Positions 23,661 through 33,990 of a stretch of DNA of 64,000 nt are shown here, one piece after another. The DNA lies in contig NC_057810.1 of the NCBI RefSeq assembly GCF_018294505.1, forward strand, positions 707,931,859 through 707,995,858, given 5' to 3'. The position numbers were made by a program, and so were the translations under genes. Origin of the DNA: Triticum aestivum (lineage: Eukaryota > Streptophyta > Magnoliopsida > Poales > Poaceae). Under the pieces are notes generated by a model that was not told the DNA's origin, ran no database searches, and saw only the letters and a list, made by a program, of their open reading frames with translations. Position 1 is the first letter of the stretch. Each line of letters begins with the position of its first letter.

Positions 23661-23732
23661 CTACTGCGCCGGCCATAGCCGCAGTCATCCGCATCCGTTC
23701 CCTTTCTCCTGTCCACACCACTACTGCCCACC

Positions 23733-24519
23733 ATGGCTTCGTCGCACTCCAGCGCTCTTCGGGACCGGCAAACAATGGACCACAAGGAGATGGCAGCCAT
23801 TGCTGCAGACCGGCTGGTCGGCAGGCAGCCGGAGGACGACGACGTCCCAATGGCGAACATGGTAGTCGACGATCCGGTGCCAACCCCCTCCTCCGCGCCA
23901 TCCTTGCCGGTGCATTGCACCATGACCATCGGCGAGGCCCGTGCCCAATATATGGACATGGTGAGGCAGATGCGTGAGGAGCAGTTCCGGGAGGCGCAGG
24001 CCGACGCCGCCTACAACCACCATCTCCTCCAGGAGCACCTGCAGGCAGAGGAGCAGATCGTCACGGAGCGGGCGGAGCAGGAGGCGATGCTTGACTCGTA
24101 CCGCTCCACCTGCAAGGGCCGCCTCGAGCGCTGGCGGTACCGCATGCGGGTGGCGGAGGCTGCGGCCACCTACAAAGAGGCTAGCAAAGAGGGCGGTGAA
24201 GCGGGCGAGGCGCTTTTGGCGAGACCGAGGACGAGGCAGAGGACAATGCCGGCTCCGACGAGTCCCCGCTCCGATGGTGTCGACGAGGCCTTGCTCCACC
24301 GAGGCCTCGCGGCGCCAACAACGAGGCAGAGGACACCACCGGCTCCGCCGAGGCCCCGCCCCGCCAACAACAAGGCAGAGGACATCGCCGGCTCAGCCGA
24401 GGCCCCACCCTGCCGGCAACGCGGGGGAGGATTTCCACTGCTCCGCTGAGGCGCCGCCCACCGGCAATGAGACAGAGGACATCGCCGGCTCCGCCGAGGC
24501 CCCGCCCCGCTGCCAATGA
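23733..24519 (+). pseudogene. short CACTA-borne gene, coiled coil plus acidic repeats
   Basis: The start at the ATG at 23733 (MASSHSSALRDRQTMDHKEM) fits the TATA box and a pyrimidine-rich leader. The first 165 or so codons are intact: an N-terminal segment, then a long Gln/Glu/Ala/Arg helix likely to form a coiled coil (MDMVRQMREEQFREAQADAA; LQAEEQIVTERAEQEAML). After about 24220 the sequence consists of four to five copies of a 48-54-bp unit coding for N-E-A-E-D-I-A-G-S-A-E-A-P-P. The copies fall in different frames because of several one-base indels. The first lies near 24221, where one G is missing from the run coding for A-E-T-E-D-E-A-E-D. The literal frame stops at 24449, and the last repeats end at a TGA near 24519. 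No enzyme domain; function unknown. Confidence 0.6.
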
Positions 24520-24520
24520 G
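24217..24520 (+). repeat. coding tandem repeat, about 50-bp unit
   Basis: Four to five copies of a unit with GAGGCAGAGGACA and GGCTCCGCCGAGGCCCC. This is the source of long overlapping open frames on both strands. Confidence 0.75.
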
Positions 24521-25054
24521 GCCACACCACACGGAAAATGAGGAAGAGTAGAACACGGTAGGTCGCCGCCGCTCGGGTCCAAGTAAGGACACCGCTGCTA
24601 CCCTCCGGTTGAAGCCAAGCTAGGCGGGTTGACCATTGACGTCCGGTTAGCTTCTTGGCGGCGACGTGGAGTCGGAGAGCTGCGCTGGAGAAGAACGCTG
24701 CTTCTACTTAACTGCTAGTGCAGTTGGCTGACTAACACGTGGGCCCAACAGGCCACATGTCAATTACGCAACTGAACCTGTAGTTAAGTCACTGAAGCTT
24801 CTGTTCGGCTCAGCGGGACACAGCTAGGTAGCTTCGGTTAATTAATTATTACCTCCAGCGCACTCCTTTTAAGTTGAAGAATGTATGTAATGTAATGAAA
24901 TCCGGCATGTTTATATCAAATCCGACCGTGTATGAATGAATTTATTTCGATTAGTTTGAATTCCTGTATCACTAGCATTGGATGAACATGCAAAACAATA
25001 TGTACTAGCATTATTCCTAGGGTGATCACCTCGTTTGCAGCAATTTCACATGTA
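24521..25054. other. 3' flank of the short CACTA gene
   Basis: No gene supported. AT-rich stretch near 24880-24910 with repeated AATGTA/TAATGAAA motifs, a plausible polyadenylation zone for the gene ending at about 24519. Confidence 0.4.
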
Positions 25055-25180
25055 CTCCCTCCGGTCCTTTCTAGTCTGCATACAAGTTTTGTCTGCAGTC
25101 AAAGTATATCTACTTTGACCAATCTTATACAAAAAAGTATGCACTTTCACAATGTGCGAAGTAAAAAGGAACAGAAGGAG
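25055..25180. mobile_element. short Stowaway-type MITE
   Basis: 126 bp. CTCCCTCCGGTCCTTT at the left, inverse AAAAAGGAACAGAAGGAG at the right, TA on both sides (25053-25054, 25181-25182). Confidence 0.8.
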
Positions 25181-25529
25181 TACAAAGTGTTTGAGCAGCT
25201 TTTAGCGTTTCTGTACATTGCAATCAAACACACAGGCATGGCAATTCATAGAGAACATTCAAAACAATCGATGATTATGCATCTCAGTGACTCACATGTC
25301 AGACACAATATTTACTTCACAACTAAAGAATAAAGAAAAAAATTGATCGACGCTGCTAACAGCAAAGGGCGTCCCATTCAAAAATATCAAACGCATGTCT
25401 TGCTAAAATCAATGAGCAAAATTTGACAAGGTTGTCCCATTCCAAAATACAAATGCCTATGATTGTGGAACGGGCAGGGTTTGCCATCAGTTCGGACATT
25501 GACATGGCACCTCATGCTAAATAAACTAG

Positions 25530-27100
25530 CTGTTCTTTTTGTGCAGTTCCACCAAAATCAACCAAATTCGCGCGTAGCTTGTATGATTTCGCCCTTATAT
25601 GTTGCAACGCCTTGAACTTATCGGCACCTCCTTTCTTGTGGTGGAAATGAATGATTCGATGTATTCATGAACATTTTGTGCAGTTCCCATTGAAATCAAG
25701 TTGAGCACCCCTGTTTGCACAAATATGAAAAAGTGATTAGTATAAAGCAAATTGTACTATGAATTGACAGTTTCAACATGCACATACATGGTCCATGTAG
25801 AGCACACTTTTAGAAAAATGGAACTCACCAGCGAGAATCCTAGAACAACATTGTACTCGCGCATCACAGTAAAAAATGGAGATTTGTCAGTCCTTCTGAG
25901 CTGAAGTTAGTTTGGTCTTGTGGGGAGTAATGTAACCATCCTTCAACTGCTCCTTCTGATGATAAGATAGATAGGGCTTCTTCATCCTGGCATAATCGGA
26001 ACAAGTCACTTCACGTACTCCATATTCTTCTTCAGAGGAGGATGATTCTGTCATGCAAAGACAAGAGGACTGCTAAATGCTAGCATCCCTGTTTGCTCGA
26101 AAAAAAGGAAAGGAAATATTTAAAACAGCACAGATGAAGCACTTCTCAAGGACAATACCACTTTTTCATGACAGTATCTAAATAGTAGCACAACACCAAT
26201 AGAGATGACAAAGCTCAATCATATGGATGAAATCAGTGGGCGAGTACCAACCTTTGTCAGGAGGCTTATTTTGTAGAGCATACAAATGAAGCACTTCTCT
26301 GGAACCATCTGTTGCTATCTACGGTGGTGGCCATGCTTACTATATACTCCTCGATTAGTTTAGTGTTTCCAACATCTTCTTGTGCAGTTCCACTAAAATA
26401 TATGGTATCTTCAAAGAAGATCCCTGTTTGCACAAGTAGAGATAATTACGTATTACATTAAGAGTGGCATCAAATCAGTGGCAAAACAATTACTCGTTCC
26501 AGCCATAGCAATAAATTAAGATGCAAAACTATATCATTACTTGTGTCATCACAGTTCCAGTGCTTCATTACAGCACCGGGAGTTGATTTTTGTTTTTCTT
26601 CCACTTGTTCTTCCCCTTCATCACTTGGTTCAATAACAGACAAGCTTCGCCTTCAATGTAAGATTTGGCATGTCAATTAGGGAGCACAAGTATAGTACTA
26701 AACTTAATTTTCTGATGAAAGTGGCAAAATACAAGCCAACAGTTGTGAAATATCCTTATCTTACCTCAATGGGATATTATGGTGCACATACAGATTGGAA
26801 GTCTTGTCTCCGTTTGTGCAGTTCACTAAAATCAAGCAACATTATCGTACAAGTAGCACAACATATGAAAGTACACTGCAGAATCATGTGAAAGAAGGCT
26901 AGTACTGACCTCTCATGATGCGGAATTCAAACAACTCACAAGAAGAAGATCTGAACCAAATTCGCCTTAATGAATAGGAAGTAAGATCTCCTCTTGTGTA
27001 GTTCCACTAAGATCAAGCAATCAAGCAACGTTGTCGGTGTGACATTTTGGTTGAACTGCACAAAACACTCTTCAAACAAAAGTGTTTTGTGCAGTGCAAC
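25530..27100. repeat. dispersed unit bounded by TTGTGCAG ... TGCACAA
   Basis: At least six copies of a unit with TTGTGCAGTTCCACTAAAAT (plus strand) occur, starting near 25537, 25676, 26380, 26814, 26994 and 27085. A further copy lies at 30820. In three copies the unit is bounded by the inverse end CCTGTTTGCACAA, which on the minus strand forms an acceptor (TGCAAACAG). On the minus strand several copies code for G-T-A-Q, so they are probably duplicated small exons. Confidence 0.6.
25829..26047 (-). pseudogene. B3-domain-like exon
   Basis: Minus-strand exon with acceptor CATGACAG before 26047 and donor GTGAGT after 25829. It reads SSSSEEEYGVREVTCSDY, MKKPYLSYHQKEQLKDGYI and TPHKTKLTSAQKD, then TGA at 25887-25889. 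In another frame it goes on as SPFFTVMREYNVVLGFSL up to the donor. Grass B3 (REM-type) proteins have this order: a Ser/Glu-rich linker, a T.LT.AQK helix, then a P.F.VMR..NV strand. The stretch that normally joins AQKD to the strand is missing, so a small deletion probably caused the frame break. B3 domains bind DNA in the nucleus. Confidence 0.6.
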
Positions 27101-27373
27101 AAAAGGTCACAATGGCAACAAGGTGAAGTAGAAAACCCTGTTTACACAAAGGTGCAAAGGAAACAATTAATGGTCAATAATGGTGGATGACACAGAAGCC
27201 AACAAAAAGAAGCATCTACCTTATCTAAATGGGAAAGAAAGCAAGACAGTAGCATTTCTCAAATGGTGGCATTGATTAATATTAACATAGAGATTACATT
27301 AACAATAAAATTCGTTAAACATGTAATTTGCTTTTAACTGTGGCATTGCATCAATTTTCCAGCGGCATTATTA

Positions 27374-27684
27374 GAGGGTGTTTGTTTACAGGGACATTTT
27401 GGTGTAGGGACTAAAAAAACTCCGTGTCAGTCCCATCTAAACCAAACAGGAGGGACTTTTAGGGACTAAAAGTGGGCATTTGGGACTAAAGAAAGAAGAC
27501 CCCGAGGGAGTCTTTTTGGGACTTTTTCCAACAGTTGCCCCTGCCACGCATCGCACCTTGTCTCTATTAGTACATTACTAGGGGTAACATGGTCTTTTAG
27601 CATGTCATTTAATAACCTCTAGTCCATGTTTAGTCCCTGGAACCAAGTAGGTAGGGACTAGGGAGTTTTTAACCAAACAGGGCC
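27374..27684. mobile_element. Tourist/Harbinger-type MITE
   Basis: 311 bp, ends GAGGGTGTTTG and CAAACAGGGCC, flanked by TTA at 27371-27373 and 27685-27687. Interior has repeated GGGACT and TTTAGTCCC, typical of grass Tourist-like MITEs. Lies in intron 1 of M1. Confidence 0.75.
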
Positions 27685-27895
27685 TTAGATTAACAACAAC
27701 TAATGAGGTGCACGGGACAGTGGACGCACCAACACCATGTGCATCTACCGATGTACTATGGTCATGCACAGTCTGTTGCAACAAAGAACAAACAACCAAG
27801 GAGCATATTTGTGTTGGTCCTAGTTTTGTTATCTTTAGACACCTTTCCCTATGTGAGCGCAGCAAATCTAGTCCTGCTCAAACTCTACATCCTTG

Positions 27896-28160
27896 TCCCT
27901 TCCTTTCCTTTTTGAACTAGTACTTTTGCCCCTTCCTTTCCTCTTTGAACCACGTCCTAGATTTATGCGATACAACTTTCTCCACTACTTTCCCCCATTC
28001 CTTTCCTCTTTGAGCCACGTCCTAGATTCATGATATACAACTTTCCCCCTTCATTTCCTCTTTGAACCACGTCCTAGATTCATGCTATATATAACTTTTC
28101 CCACTACTTTCCCCCACTCCTTTCCTCTTTGAACCACGTCCTAGATTCATGGTATACATG
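27896..28160 (+). repeat. tandem repeat, about 60-70 bp, four copies
   Basis: Copies of CTTTGAACCACGTCCTAG and ATTCATG.TATA plus CCTTCCTTTCCTC. Lies directly beside exon 1 of M1. Confidence 0.82.
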
Positions 28161-28487
28161 CAGCTAGAGCAATGCATGTGGAGTAAGTAAATTATACCTT
28201 AAGATTCTTGGGGCGTGGATCGGTGGGCGACGGGACGGTGGCGAAGAAGAAGGGGTCGGAGGCCATCCCGCGCCGCTGCTGGGTGGAAAGTGAACAGCTG
28301 CGCCGGTAGTGGATTCCCTCACTCGCCGAAGGCAACAGTGTTAAGACTCCTTCCCTTCCTGACAGACGGATCCTGTCGGCTCTTTGAGCAGCAGTGAGGG
28401 GAGAGAGAGGCCAACGGAGTCTTGTTTAGATCTGGAGAAGGCGGGAGAGTGTGAAGAGAGCAACTACAAGCGCTGAGGCTCCGGCGT

Positions 28488-28498
28488 GTATATATATA
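28488..28498 (-). promoter_or_regulatory. TATA box of M1
   Basis: Minus-strand TATATATATA, 222 bp before the ATG at 28266. A related promoter-side stretch (GAGAGTGTGAA.AGAGCAAC) occurs at 28446-28462 and 31303-31322. Confidence 0.6.
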
Positions 28499-28499
28499 C

Positions 28500-29151
28500 T
28501 GGAGAGAGAGTGTGAAGCATGCAAACCCTAGAAAACAAGTGTCGAGGCTACATCTTATACGTGATGAGGTGATTATACGGTCACTACGACATCGTATAGC
28601 TCCATATCCATCCATTTTGACCAGTCAAAGAATCCTCCTGGCACAAATTATGCTCAAGTGTTGTTATCAAACCCGAGACCTCAAGTTTGATGAGAGAACA
28701 GGCTAACCAGCTACACAACCCTCCCGTTATGTTCAACAAGAGGAAAATAACCTTTTAAACATTCCTGCATTCATGTGACAAGCATGCCGTTTTTTGTGTG
28801 TGTGTGGGAGTCATTGGGATTTCAATCATAATCGTGTCATGTGGCTTTGGTGGTAAGACTATCCACGGTGGTGCAGAAATAATGCAGCCTTAGTCACCTT
28901 ACCTCTCTCCACATAGTACGTTGGGTCCCACCAGTCAGAGGGTGAAACAAACCAATTAATAAGAAAAATTAAAAGCACCAGCGGTGTATCTTACCTCACA
29001 CATCTCGCTACTACTCGGGAACACTGTCCAATTGATCCCTTTGTTCGCTCACGTACTATTTTAAGTGAATCCTTATTATAACATGCACACAAATTTTGGG
29101 CACTTGTATTCGACTCAAGTCAGTGTGCCACCGTATCTCGTATACTTACTA
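28500..29151. other. CACTA internal non-coding region
   Basis: No gene. A single TGGGTCCCACCAGTCAGAGG at about 28922, related to the array unit at 21079-21445. Confidence 0.4.
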
Positions 29152-29210
29152 CTCCCTCCGTCTAGGTGTAATAAGTCACGTTAGAAGTTGCAACGGGACC
29201 AAGGTGCGTG
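29152..29210 (+). mobile_element. truncated Stowaway-type MITE end
   Basis: CTCCCTCCGTCTAGGTGTAA after TA (29150-29151). No matching right end; it runs into a GTGTGC-rich stretch (29204-29250). Confidence 0.5.
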
Positions 29211-29769
29211 CGTGTGCGTGTGTGTGTTTAACAGCATGTGTGTGTTAGAGAGAGCGATAGATCGAGCTACTCCTACAAAGAGATGGTGTGTAGTGTATGA
29301 TTTTAGCCACGAGAGTCAGTGCATCCTCTCGTTTCCGGGCGTGTCCGGTAGGGACATGCGAACAGCTGCCACGCCCGCTCCTGACCAGCCTGGCCCACCC
29401 AAAGCCCCTCCATCGCCCGCGCGCGCTTCCCACCCGAAACAATCAGCGCCGCTCCAAAGAATCGGTGCCGCATTCATGCCCGGGCAGAGCGGACGCAACC
29501 TCTCACTTGCGCAAGAGTGATGGTTGCTTCGTCTGTCCAACTTACTACTGGGTCAATGTGATTTGACGGCTCATTGGTCTTTATTACTGAGGTGGTAGGA
29601 CTGTTGGATGTCCCACGCTTTCGGCGAAAGGAGGTACTACTACTACTAGATTACAATTTTCTCCATTCTTACAGCGGAGGAGTGCAAGAGAAGTGAAAAC
29701 ACGCAGGCTCAGTGATTACATGGCCCACCTCACACTATCACCGTGTGACACCTAACTCTTTACATAGTA
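29211..29769. other. non-coding, with promoter-segment duplicate
   Basis: Contains (GT)n-like sequence at 29204-29250 and, at 29405-29455, a second copy of the GC-rich segment found ahead of the short gene at 23459. No intact gene follows it. Confidence 0.5.
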
Positions 29770-30412
29770 CTCCCTCCGTTCCTAAATATTACTAGATGAG
29801 TCCCCGCGCGATGTCGCGGAACATCCGTATATCTCTCTGCGCAAAATTATCGATTTCATAGAACTAAAAAAAACTATAACCGCATGACAAATGTGGTAGC
29901 CAAACTAAAAAAACTCCCATCATCATTTAGATCATCCCACGTAAGGAAAAAAGATCAGCCAACTCCTACTGCATAATGGGATTATATTTTACATTTTGAC
30001 ATGTTAATGGGACTTAAAAGCTCACTTACATGCATGCTACCAGTGCATGCTTGCATGCAGACATGTTGATGTGATTTAAAACCCACTCACATGCATGTGC
30101 CATGGTATTTCTGCATGCTTGCATGTGGCTTAGTGCGGAGCCTCTCAACGTCTAGATCAGACGGCTATTATGGATTGATTTACTTCATCTAATGGCTACA
30201 TCAATTTTGATGATGTGGCTCAAGGAGAGGATAGAGAATTCCTAGTAGTGGGGGCTAGCTATTACTAGTAGATAAGTCTTTGTAGAGATTCCACTAGGTG
30301 AACTACATACGAAACAAAATGAATGAATCTACACTTAAAATGCATCTATATACATCTGCATGTGGTTCATGGTGAAATCTCTACAAAGACTTATATTTAG
30401 GAACGGAGGAAG
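29770..30412. mobile_element. Stowaway-type MITE carrying an insertion
   Basis: Left end CTCCCTCCGTTCCTAAATAT, right end TATATTTAGGAACGGAGGAAG, TA duplications at 29768-29769 and 30413-30414. The expected interior continues at 30271 (GATAAGTCTTTGTAGAG), so about 480 bp (29790-30270) are foreign. Confidence 0.8.
29790..30270. mobile_element. insertion inside the Stowaway MITE
   Basis: Begins TACTAGATGAGTCCCCGCGCG and ends near CTAGCTATTACTAGTA. TACTAG occurs at both edges. Holds ATGCATGCTTGCATGCA-type palindromes. Non-coding; family not recognised. Confidence 0.5.
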
Positions 30413-30596
30413 TACTAGTATAGTACGTACTGTAATTTATCAGCGAGATAAATTTGTACAATGCTATGAAGCTTCCAGCTTCTGTTACATGTATCTTGCG
30501 TCCAAGGTTGCCCATTGACACATTTCATCAAATACAAAGGAGACTAACATGCATGCTGTTGCATCTCAATGATTGATAGATCATAGCAAATATGTA

Positions 30597-30693
30597 CTCC
30601 CTCCATTCCAAAATAAGTGTCTCAAGTTTGCGCAAACTTTAGTACAAAGTTGTACTATTACTAAAGTTGACACTTATTTCGGAACAGAGGCAG
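30597..30693. mobile_element. very short Stowaway-type MITE
   Basis: CTCCCTCCATTCCAAAATAA and an inverse end TTATTTCGGAACAGAGGCAG form a near-perfect hairpin of about 97 bp. Left TA at 30595-30596. Confidence 0.78.
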
Positions 30694-30699
30694 CTAAAG

Positions 30700-31234
30700 A
30701 AAAAATGATCCATGCAGTCCCTAGCCCTTGAACCGTGAACCCTGACCAGGCTTCAATTTGCTGGCAACATTCGAGCTTCCTAATAAATGAAGCTTGCAAC
30801 CTTTTGACCATCCGATCATTTTGTGCAGTTTCACCAAAATCGAGATGACCATCACTGTGGCAAAGAAATTGAAGAAGCGTGATTAGAATAAGATTATTGG
30901 GACTAATTGATGAGACATAAACTCATCACAAATACAGTACATAGAAACCAGTAGAGGTATGTGCGGGGCAAAGAAGTAGAGAAATATCCACAGGGAGTGA
31001 TGTGGGCAGCTGGAGCATGGTGCAAGCCGGCTGTAAAGGGAGTTGTACCTGAGGGACGTAGCTCAACCTTGAGGACGGCGGTGGGAGGCGGCAACTGCCC
31101 ACGTCACGGTAGTGAGCAAGGGACGAAGGCAACCTCACCGGCTTTGTGAGAGAGAATGGCGGGGACCCCTGATCGGGATGTGCCGACAGTGGGTTTTCAC
31201 CGTCAGCGACGACCACCACATCTACACTAAGCAT
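30700..31234 (-). pseudogene. minus-strand unit M2, related to M1
   Basis: Candidate exon 1 runs from ATG 31234 to 31049 (62 codons, MLSVDVVVVADGENPL) and ends at CAG before GTACAA. After an intron, acceptor TTTGCCACAG precedes an open stretch (30854 to about 30700) with GHLDFGETAQNDRMV, the same G-T-A-Q-type segment seen in M1. The two candidate exons are not in matching phase, and a MITE follows at 30693, so the gene is truncated or decayed. TATA at 31362. Product unknown. Confidence 0.4.
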
Positions 31235-31361
31235 TCACCCCTTCCCCAAGCGGACATGATCCGCCGAGATGTTAGAGATGTGGCCACAGTCATTTTGTGT
31301 GAGAGAGTGTGAAAAGAGCAACCCCAGCAAGCAACCGTGTAGGCTGGCCTGTCCTGACTAT

Positions 31362-31369
31362 GTATATAG
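31362..31369 (-). promoter_or_regulatory. TATA box of M2
   Basis: Minus-strand CTATATAC, with the GAGAGTGTGAA/AGAGCAAC block shared with M1 just downstream. Confidence 0.5.
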
Positions 31370-31649
31370 TGGAGCGGTTTCCTTTTCTCTCCATATGAAC
31401 CTATCATATTGCATACGTGCCACTGAAGAAGAAAAAACTTTATTTATAAATGACGCGGCACCTACTACCCGTTCTCCTATAACCTTGCGCTTGGCATCTC
31501 CAAAATATTAACCTTGCAATTGGCTCTTCCCTCTTCGGGAAGTCGAGCAATAATGGTAGTGCAGTATATATCGTTCTAGATATATGAGACCGAATGAATT
31601 GCTGCACGTCCACCACGTGGGCGAGGGTTGAGGGGCGAGGGAGAGTGCT

Positions 31650-31824
31650 ACATACAGAGCAAAATGAGTGAATCTACACTCTAAAATACGTCTATATACA
31701 TCAGTGTTTGGAGTATGTACTAGTAGTTCATATTGAAATCTATTAAAGGACATATATACTCCAAACAATATGATATAATCTCTATAACCAAGGTAGTAGG
31801 GACAAGGAGTAAACGGAGGGAGTA
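31650..31824. mobile_element. degenerate Stowaway-type MITE
   Basis: Interior sequence similar to the MITE at 30290-30400 (CTACATAC.GAGCAAAATGA, GAATCTACACT) and a right end AAACGGAGGGAG before TA. The left end is not clear. Confidence 0.5.
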
Positions 31825-31844
31825 GTAAATTTTTCTCCTCGTCC

Positions 31845-31975
31845 TGCGAGCCACCGAGCGCATGGGCGAGGGAGCGGGCGTAATGCGGAGCAAGCTTCAC
31901 CTCATCCTGGGAGCCACCGCGCCCGTGGGCGAGGCAGACAGCGTACTAAGCAAGCTTCTCCTCGTTTTGCGAGTT
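31845..31975 (+). repeat. tandem repeat, about 65 bp, two and a half copies
   Basis: Units share TTCTCCTCGT.CTGCGAG, CCACCG.GC and GTGGGCGAGG plus GAGCAAGCTTC. Confidence 0.65.
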
Positions 31976-33764
31976 GACGGACACATCAAAAGTACTCCAG
32001 TGTATAGAGCCTTGCCTCTAAGGTAGGCCCCACATGGTTTGCCTCTTTTTTTAACATAACACGCCAAGTCGCAATTTGTTTGTTCACCCGTGGTAGACGA
32101 TCCTCTCTCCACCAAGTGGACAACCAGTACACGTGCCAAATTACCATGTGGGCTTCCTTTTTCATACAGAAATGAGCTCCACAGTGTACCCGCGCTGGTG
32201 TGGTTGGGAAAGAGACGGGAGTATGTACGTCGTGCATGCACCTCTTCTCTTTGTGCACGTCCCCCACCTATGTGGGTGTGTGTGAGAGATACAAACCGCC
32301 TTTGTGAGTGTTTTTTGTTTTGGGGTGGGGGTGGGGGGTGGGGTGCGGGGTTGATTTCGTGAATTATTTGTGGGAATATGTGTCAATGACATCTCAAACA
32401 AAATTTTGCATGCAATGTGTGTGAAATGGAGGCCAATCCATATCATACATAGAGGGTCGGGCAATCCACGAGAAGAGAGGGAGGGGTCATAGCTATCGAT
32501 AGAGTCGAAGAGAGGATCAAGTGGGTGGGTGCGAAATCGATGAAGAGAGCCGTCGAAATTGTGTGTGTGCAAGTCAAAGATATAGGACGACTGGCCTACC
32601 GGAATGTTAGAGGGCACATGTCAAGTTTGTGTGTGGCAGGGAGACATGACTAGAGCGCTCGATGTACCGGTGTGTGTGGGGGGAGGGGGTTGGGGGGAGG
32701 GGTAGGCAGAGGCCTAACTATAGAGGTAGAACGACTCGTATATGTGTTGAGAAGGAGAGACCCAGCTATGTCTTGAGGGAGATCGGTCGACATCCATACA
32801 TAACTGAAGGACGGGAAATATGAATGGACAAAGAGAGAGAGAGGAGAGAGAGAGAGGGAGGGAGAGGGAGGGAGAGGGGTAGAGTGCTGGATTGGTGATG
32901 GAGTTGCTTCTCGGAGATGGTGGGAGAGGCCTACTAGACAAACTGAGGGTGGAACTGCAATGTTATCAACAAGAGTGGGGATGTGTTTATGTGTGTGCCT
33001 ATGCGTGATAGATCTGTCGGGACGCATCCATGGATGATGAAGGGGAACCATGTGTTTGGTAAGCAAACCTAACTAGATCGGTAGATCAATTGTTGTTTGT
33101 CGGAGGAAGGGAGAGACACAACTAATGAGGTAGATCGATCGACGTGTGGGTAAAAACGAGTTATAAGGACCTAGCTAGCTATATGTATAGCGAGAGATTG
33201 GTCGGTGTACGTCCATTTGTTAGAGGCAAATAAGACCCAGCGAGACGGATAGATAGAGAGAATGGAGCTAGGAGGTGGTGCGAGAGGCCCAACTACTAGC
33301 TAGATAGGGGGAGGAGTGTGCGGTTGTGAGATCGATGAAAAGAGGGGCGAGAGTTTACACGTGTGTCTGACTGTATGAGAGACACGAGGCAAGGACACAT
33401 AAAGGAGGAGATTGAAGGTGTGTGTGTGTGTATGTTGTAGGCAGCATCGCTGGAGAGGTTTATCGATCGGTGTGTGTCGGAAAGGAGTTGTGGAGACTCT
33501 GGGAGAATGACCTAAAGAAAAAAATGAATGTGCCCGATGGATAGAATGCCGAGGGAGGGGGAGGGCGAGAAGGGTGTGTGCATGCACGAGAGAAAGTTAG
33601 TGGTAGCTACAAAGGTTAGAGGATTGTGTGGGTGTAAGAGACTAACAAAGATCATAATTTGATATGAAAGCGGATTCATATATTTGAATAGGAGATCATA
33701 GTGTTTTAAACATTGCATGCATGAATATAGCGGTGATACACGTGATGTGCACATGTTATACAAT
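31976..33764. other. GT- and GA-rich low-complexity non-coding region
   Basis: Runs such as GGGGTGGGGGTGGGGGGTGG (32321 onward), AGAGAGAGAGAGGAGAGAGA (32830 onward) and GTGTGTGTGTG (33420). No gene. ORFs rich in Leu, Ser, Pro and His here are composition artefacts. Confidence 0.6.
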
Positions 33765-33990
33765 AATGTGATAATGCATGGCGTTTGCAACTCACAGCTA
33801 AATGTCCAACAATCTAAACCATACTATACATCAAACAATCTCACATTTTATTTGAATTTGTGATAATGTGTGGCGTTTGCACCTTACAAATAAATATCGA
33901 ACAATCTAAACAATACTATATATCGAACATTCTCACATTTTATTTGAATTTGTGGTAATGTGTGCTATTTTCAACTCACATCTAAATACT
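33765..33990 (+). repeat. tandem duplication of about 100 bp
   Basis: GATAATG.(T)GGCGTTTGCA, ACAATCTAAAC.ATACTATA and TCTCACATTTTATTTGAATT recur twice, with a partial third copy. Confidence 0.75.

Larger units (their letters stand above)
25829..28266 (-). pseudogene. minus-strand multi-exon gene M1 with B3-domain-like exon
   Basis: Promoter side: TATATATATA at 28488-28498. ATG at 28266 opens exon 1 (28198-28266, 23 codons, MASDPFFFATVPSPTDPRPK), which ends at a good GT donor. Downstream on the minus strand are short exons with consensus borders: near 26900-27015 and 26765-26840, 26541 to about 26664 (acidic: VIEPSDEGEEQVEEKQK, MKHWNCDD), 26341-26423 (FSGTAQEDVGNTKLIEEYI) and 25829-26047. The 26541 exon leaves one base that pairs with the two-base start of the 26341 exon. 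The last exon has an acidic linker and a B3-like segment. Intron 1 holds a Tourist MITE and a tandem repeat. The order (acidic linker, GTAQ segment, Ser/Glu stretch, B3) suggests a captured plant B3-family gene; this needs a search. The frame is broken in the last exon. Confidence 0.55.

Noticed and set aside
23582..24592. Minus-strand and second plus-frame ORFs over the short CACTA gene
   Set aside because: Shadow frames in a GC-rich coding repeat. Only the frame from 23733 has a TATA box, leader and plausible coiled coil.
31508..33587. ORFs in the GT/GA-rich region
   Set aside because: Low-complexity sequence giving Leu/Ser/Pro/His-rich peptides with no splice or promoter context.
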